Source of the DNA: JADKAV01 sp963733395
GTDB lineage: Bacteria; Actinomycetota; Actinomycetes; S36-B12; UBA10799
Direction: 5' to 3'
Length of the DNA: 64,000 nt
NCBI GenBank assembly: GCA_963733395.1
Contig: CAVTCZ010000005.1
Coordinates: 310,001 to 374,000, forward strand
Numbering within the stretch: the stretch's first letter is position 1; every line of letters begins with the position of its first letter. The notes under the pieces were generated by a model. The model was given only the letters and a program-made list of their open reading frames with translations, was not told the origin of the DNA and searched no databases. Shown here in pieces: positions 62,623 to 64,000 of the stretch. A program made the translations under genes and the position numbers.

Positions 62623-63702
62623 CTACTGTTCGCTCGGCCACTTGCGGCCCAAGAGCTCGCCCAGTCCCGGGTCCAGGCAGTCGCGCCATCCGCCGTAGTT
62701 GTGCCCGTCGCGGTTCTCCCGGCAGTTCACGCTCACCCCGGCACGCTCGAGCTGGGCGGCGAAACGCTGATTGTTGTGCAGGTTCTCCTCACCGGAACCG
62801 CAGGTCATCGAGACGTCCAGGCCGGCCAGGCGCTCGGGTTCGGCGGTCGCCTGCTTGACGAAGCGCACCACCCGCTCGTAGTGCCGGAAACTCTTCTCGT
62901 GCCCATCGAAGCGCGGGACGAAGAACGATCCGGATTGCAGGAACAGGCCTGTGAACACGCCCGGGTGGGTGACCGCTGCGTGCATGAGCGCGAGCGCACC
63001 CAGACTGGCACCGAGCCCTACCGTCCCGCCGGTGGTGCGGAAGGTGCTGGTGACCAGCGGCAGGGCGCGGTCCATCAAGGACCGGGCGTATCCCGGGGAG
63101 GCCGAGTAACTGCGGTCGCGGTCGACGGGCTTGAGTAGCAGCACTCGGCAGAGCAGTCCGGGTTCGGTCTCCCACAGCCAGCTGAGATAGGACAGCAACC
63201 CGGCGAGGTCGGCGTACTCCGGGCCGTCGTGCACCACCAGCAGCGGCAGTGGGTCCTCGGCCAGGCTCCCGGCGGGCACCCACACGTCACCGGTCAGCAC
63301 GATCTCTGCGCTGTCGTCGCTGACCAGCAAGGGCTCGGTGGCGCCCGGGCGTGCCGGATGGCCCAGCCACCGCGGCGGCCGGTACTCCGGGAACTCCAGC
63401 ACGCAGTGCTCGCCGAACGCGCCTCGGGCCGTGTGCGGATTCGTCGGGTCGGTGATCATGAACGATTGGCCGGCCGCGTTCTCGCCGACGATGAGGTACT
63501 CCATCCGGTCCACCGGGGGCCGTGGGATCCGGCAGACCCACTGGTCGCCGCGGCGGTGGAACCGGGTGTCGGCGCCGAAGTCGATCAGGTGGAACCACAC
63601 GCGCACGGGGCGCCAGTCCGGGTTCGCGTCGAGGACGAAGATCACCCCGTCGGCGGTCACCACGGGGCCCGTCGGGAACCGCTCGGGGCCGCCGGGTCGC
63701 AT
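62623..63702 (-). CDS. Enterochelin-esterase (Fes)-like protein with N-terminal early-set domain
   Basis: The 359-residue protein starts at ATG 63702. The first ~130 residues (VWFHLIDFGADTRFHRRGDQWVCRIPRPPVDRMEYLIVGE ... MITDPTNPHTARG) are the Ig-like N-terminal domain of Fes-type esterases. The hydrolase half has LLVVHDGPEYADLAGLL, the Ser elbow GLGASLGALALMHAA (near 234) and the His in GHNYGGWRDCL. Fes enzymes cleave ester siderophores in the cytoplasm, but no siderophore uptake or synthesis gene is here. It is first gene of the cassette, divergent from hom across 135 bp. Confidence 0.84.
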   Translation of the reverse strand: MRPGGPERFPTGPVVTADGVIFVLDANPDWRPVRVWFHLIDFGADTRFHRRGDQWVCRIPRPPVDRMEYLIVGENAAGQSFMITDPTNPHTARGAFGEHCVLEFPEYRPPRWLGHPARPGATEPLLVSDDSAEIVLTGDVWVPAGSLAEDPLPLLVVHDGPEYADLAGLLSYLSWLWETEPGLLCRVLLLKPVDRDRSYSASPGYARSLMDRALPLVTSTFRTTGGTVGLGASLGALALMHAAVTHPGVFTGLFLQSGSFFVPRFDGHEKSFRHYERVVRFVKQATAEPERLAGLDVSMTCGSGEENLHNNQRFAAQLERAGVSVNCRENRDGHNYGGWRDCLDPGLGELLGRKWPSEQ

Positions 63703-63837
63703 CCGACCAGTGTGGCAGTCAGCGCGTGGCCATCAGAATCGGGCGCGTCGGGCCCGCTGCTGCCCGATTGTGAGGGTGGCTCCGACCGCATCGAGGTCCG
63801 CTGAAGTTGGCCGTCCGCTCGTGGGAGACTGTTAGGC

Positions 63838-64000
63838 GTGTCTGAATCTGTCGTACGTGTGGCTCTTCTCGGTGGTGGCACGGTCGGGTCCCAGGTGGCC
63901 CGGCTGCTGACCGACTCGGCCGAGGACTTGCAGGCCCGGGTGGGTGCGCCGCTGGAGTTGGTGGCCGTGGCCGTGCGGGATCTGACCAAGACCCGTCCCG
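63838..64000 (+). CDS. hom: Homoserine dehydrogenase, N-terminal part cut by window edge
   Basis: GTG 63838 begins MSESVVRVALLGGGTVGSQVARLL, the NAD(P)-binding loop of homoserine dehydrogenase, followed by LELVAVAVRDLTKTRP. It reduces aspartate semialdehyde to homoserine. The normal actinobacterial order lysA-hom supports the call; the rest lies outside the window. Confidence 0.88.
   Translation, partial: MSESVVRVALLGGGTVGSQVARLLTDSAEDLQARVGAPLELVAVAVRDLTKTRP

Overview
The window is chromosomal DNA from a high-G+C actinobacterium. The evidence is strong G+C bias in every frame, many GTG starts, ATGA/GTGA/TGATG gene overlaps, MurT/GatD lipid II amidation, the GlgE glycogen pathway, coenzyme-B12 isobutyryl-CoA mutase, GatCAB, and an argS-lysA-hom order. 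Much of the gene order (echA - methyltransferase - hexapeptide acyltransferase / GT4 - GH57 - methyltransferase / etfB-etfA ... iscS - mnmA ... MetE-like - ligA ... gatC-gatA-gatB) recalls the Rv3009c-Rv3039c region of Mycobacterium tuberculosis. The species cannot be named from the sequence. No insertion sequence, prophage, integrase or CRISPR array is visible.

Layout. 0-5.7 kb: two secreted phospholipase-D-like paralogues (the first cut by the window edge), icmA, a TetR-type regulator and a thioredoxin-like protein. 5.4-5.7 kb: a duplicated gene tail carrying two copies of a 45-bp palindromic element. 5.7-10.3 kb: murT-gatD and a divergent SF2 helicase with an apparent C-terminal membrane hairpin. 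10.3-18.3 kb: glgE-glgB, a frameshifted secreted-protein gene, and glgX. 18.4-27.9 kb: two convergent operons resembling the mycobacterial methylglucose lipopolysaccharide (MGLP) locus, with a PGM1-like ATP-grasp ligase added, then etfBA. 27.9-28.5 kb: non-coding, rich in hairpins and repeats. 28.5-33.5 kb: MBOAT acyltransferase, SGNH hydrolase and glycogen phosphorylase. 33.6-37.2 kb: iscS, mnmA and two TRIC-type membrane proteins. 37.2-37.5 kb: three tandem ~103-bp repeats, each carrying the 45-bp element. 37.6-45.3 kb: MetE-like, ligA, an SDR, gatCAB and a VanZ-like protein. 45.3-50.1 kb: sbcD-sbcC, an alkyltransferase-like protein and a small zincin. 50.1-55.7 kb: a DUF4097/DUF2089 pair with an unusual A+T-rich promoter, a PlsC-like acyltransferase, a membrane protein, a repeat protein, and a sugar transporter with a glycosidase-like protein. 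55.8-64 kb: tRNA-Arg(CCG), a lipoprotein, argS, an SDR, lysA, a three-gene minus-strand cassette (Fes-like esterase, second esterase, ATP-grasp), and the start of hom.

The genes form a carbohydrate-storage theme: GlgE elongates, GlgB branches, GlgX debranches and GlgP phosphorolyses alpha-glucan. The GT4/GH57/methyltransferase operon probably makes a modified intracellular polymethylated or acylated alpha-glucan. EtfBA, enoyl-CoA hydratase and IcmA belong to acyl-CoA metabolism.

Several genes need one-base shifts to read through, among them essential ligA and the usually indispensable iscS. The simplest explanation is residual indel errors in the assembly rather than wholesale gene decay. 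The secreted-protein gene at 15.3-16.3 kb has several shifts and may be a real pseudogene.
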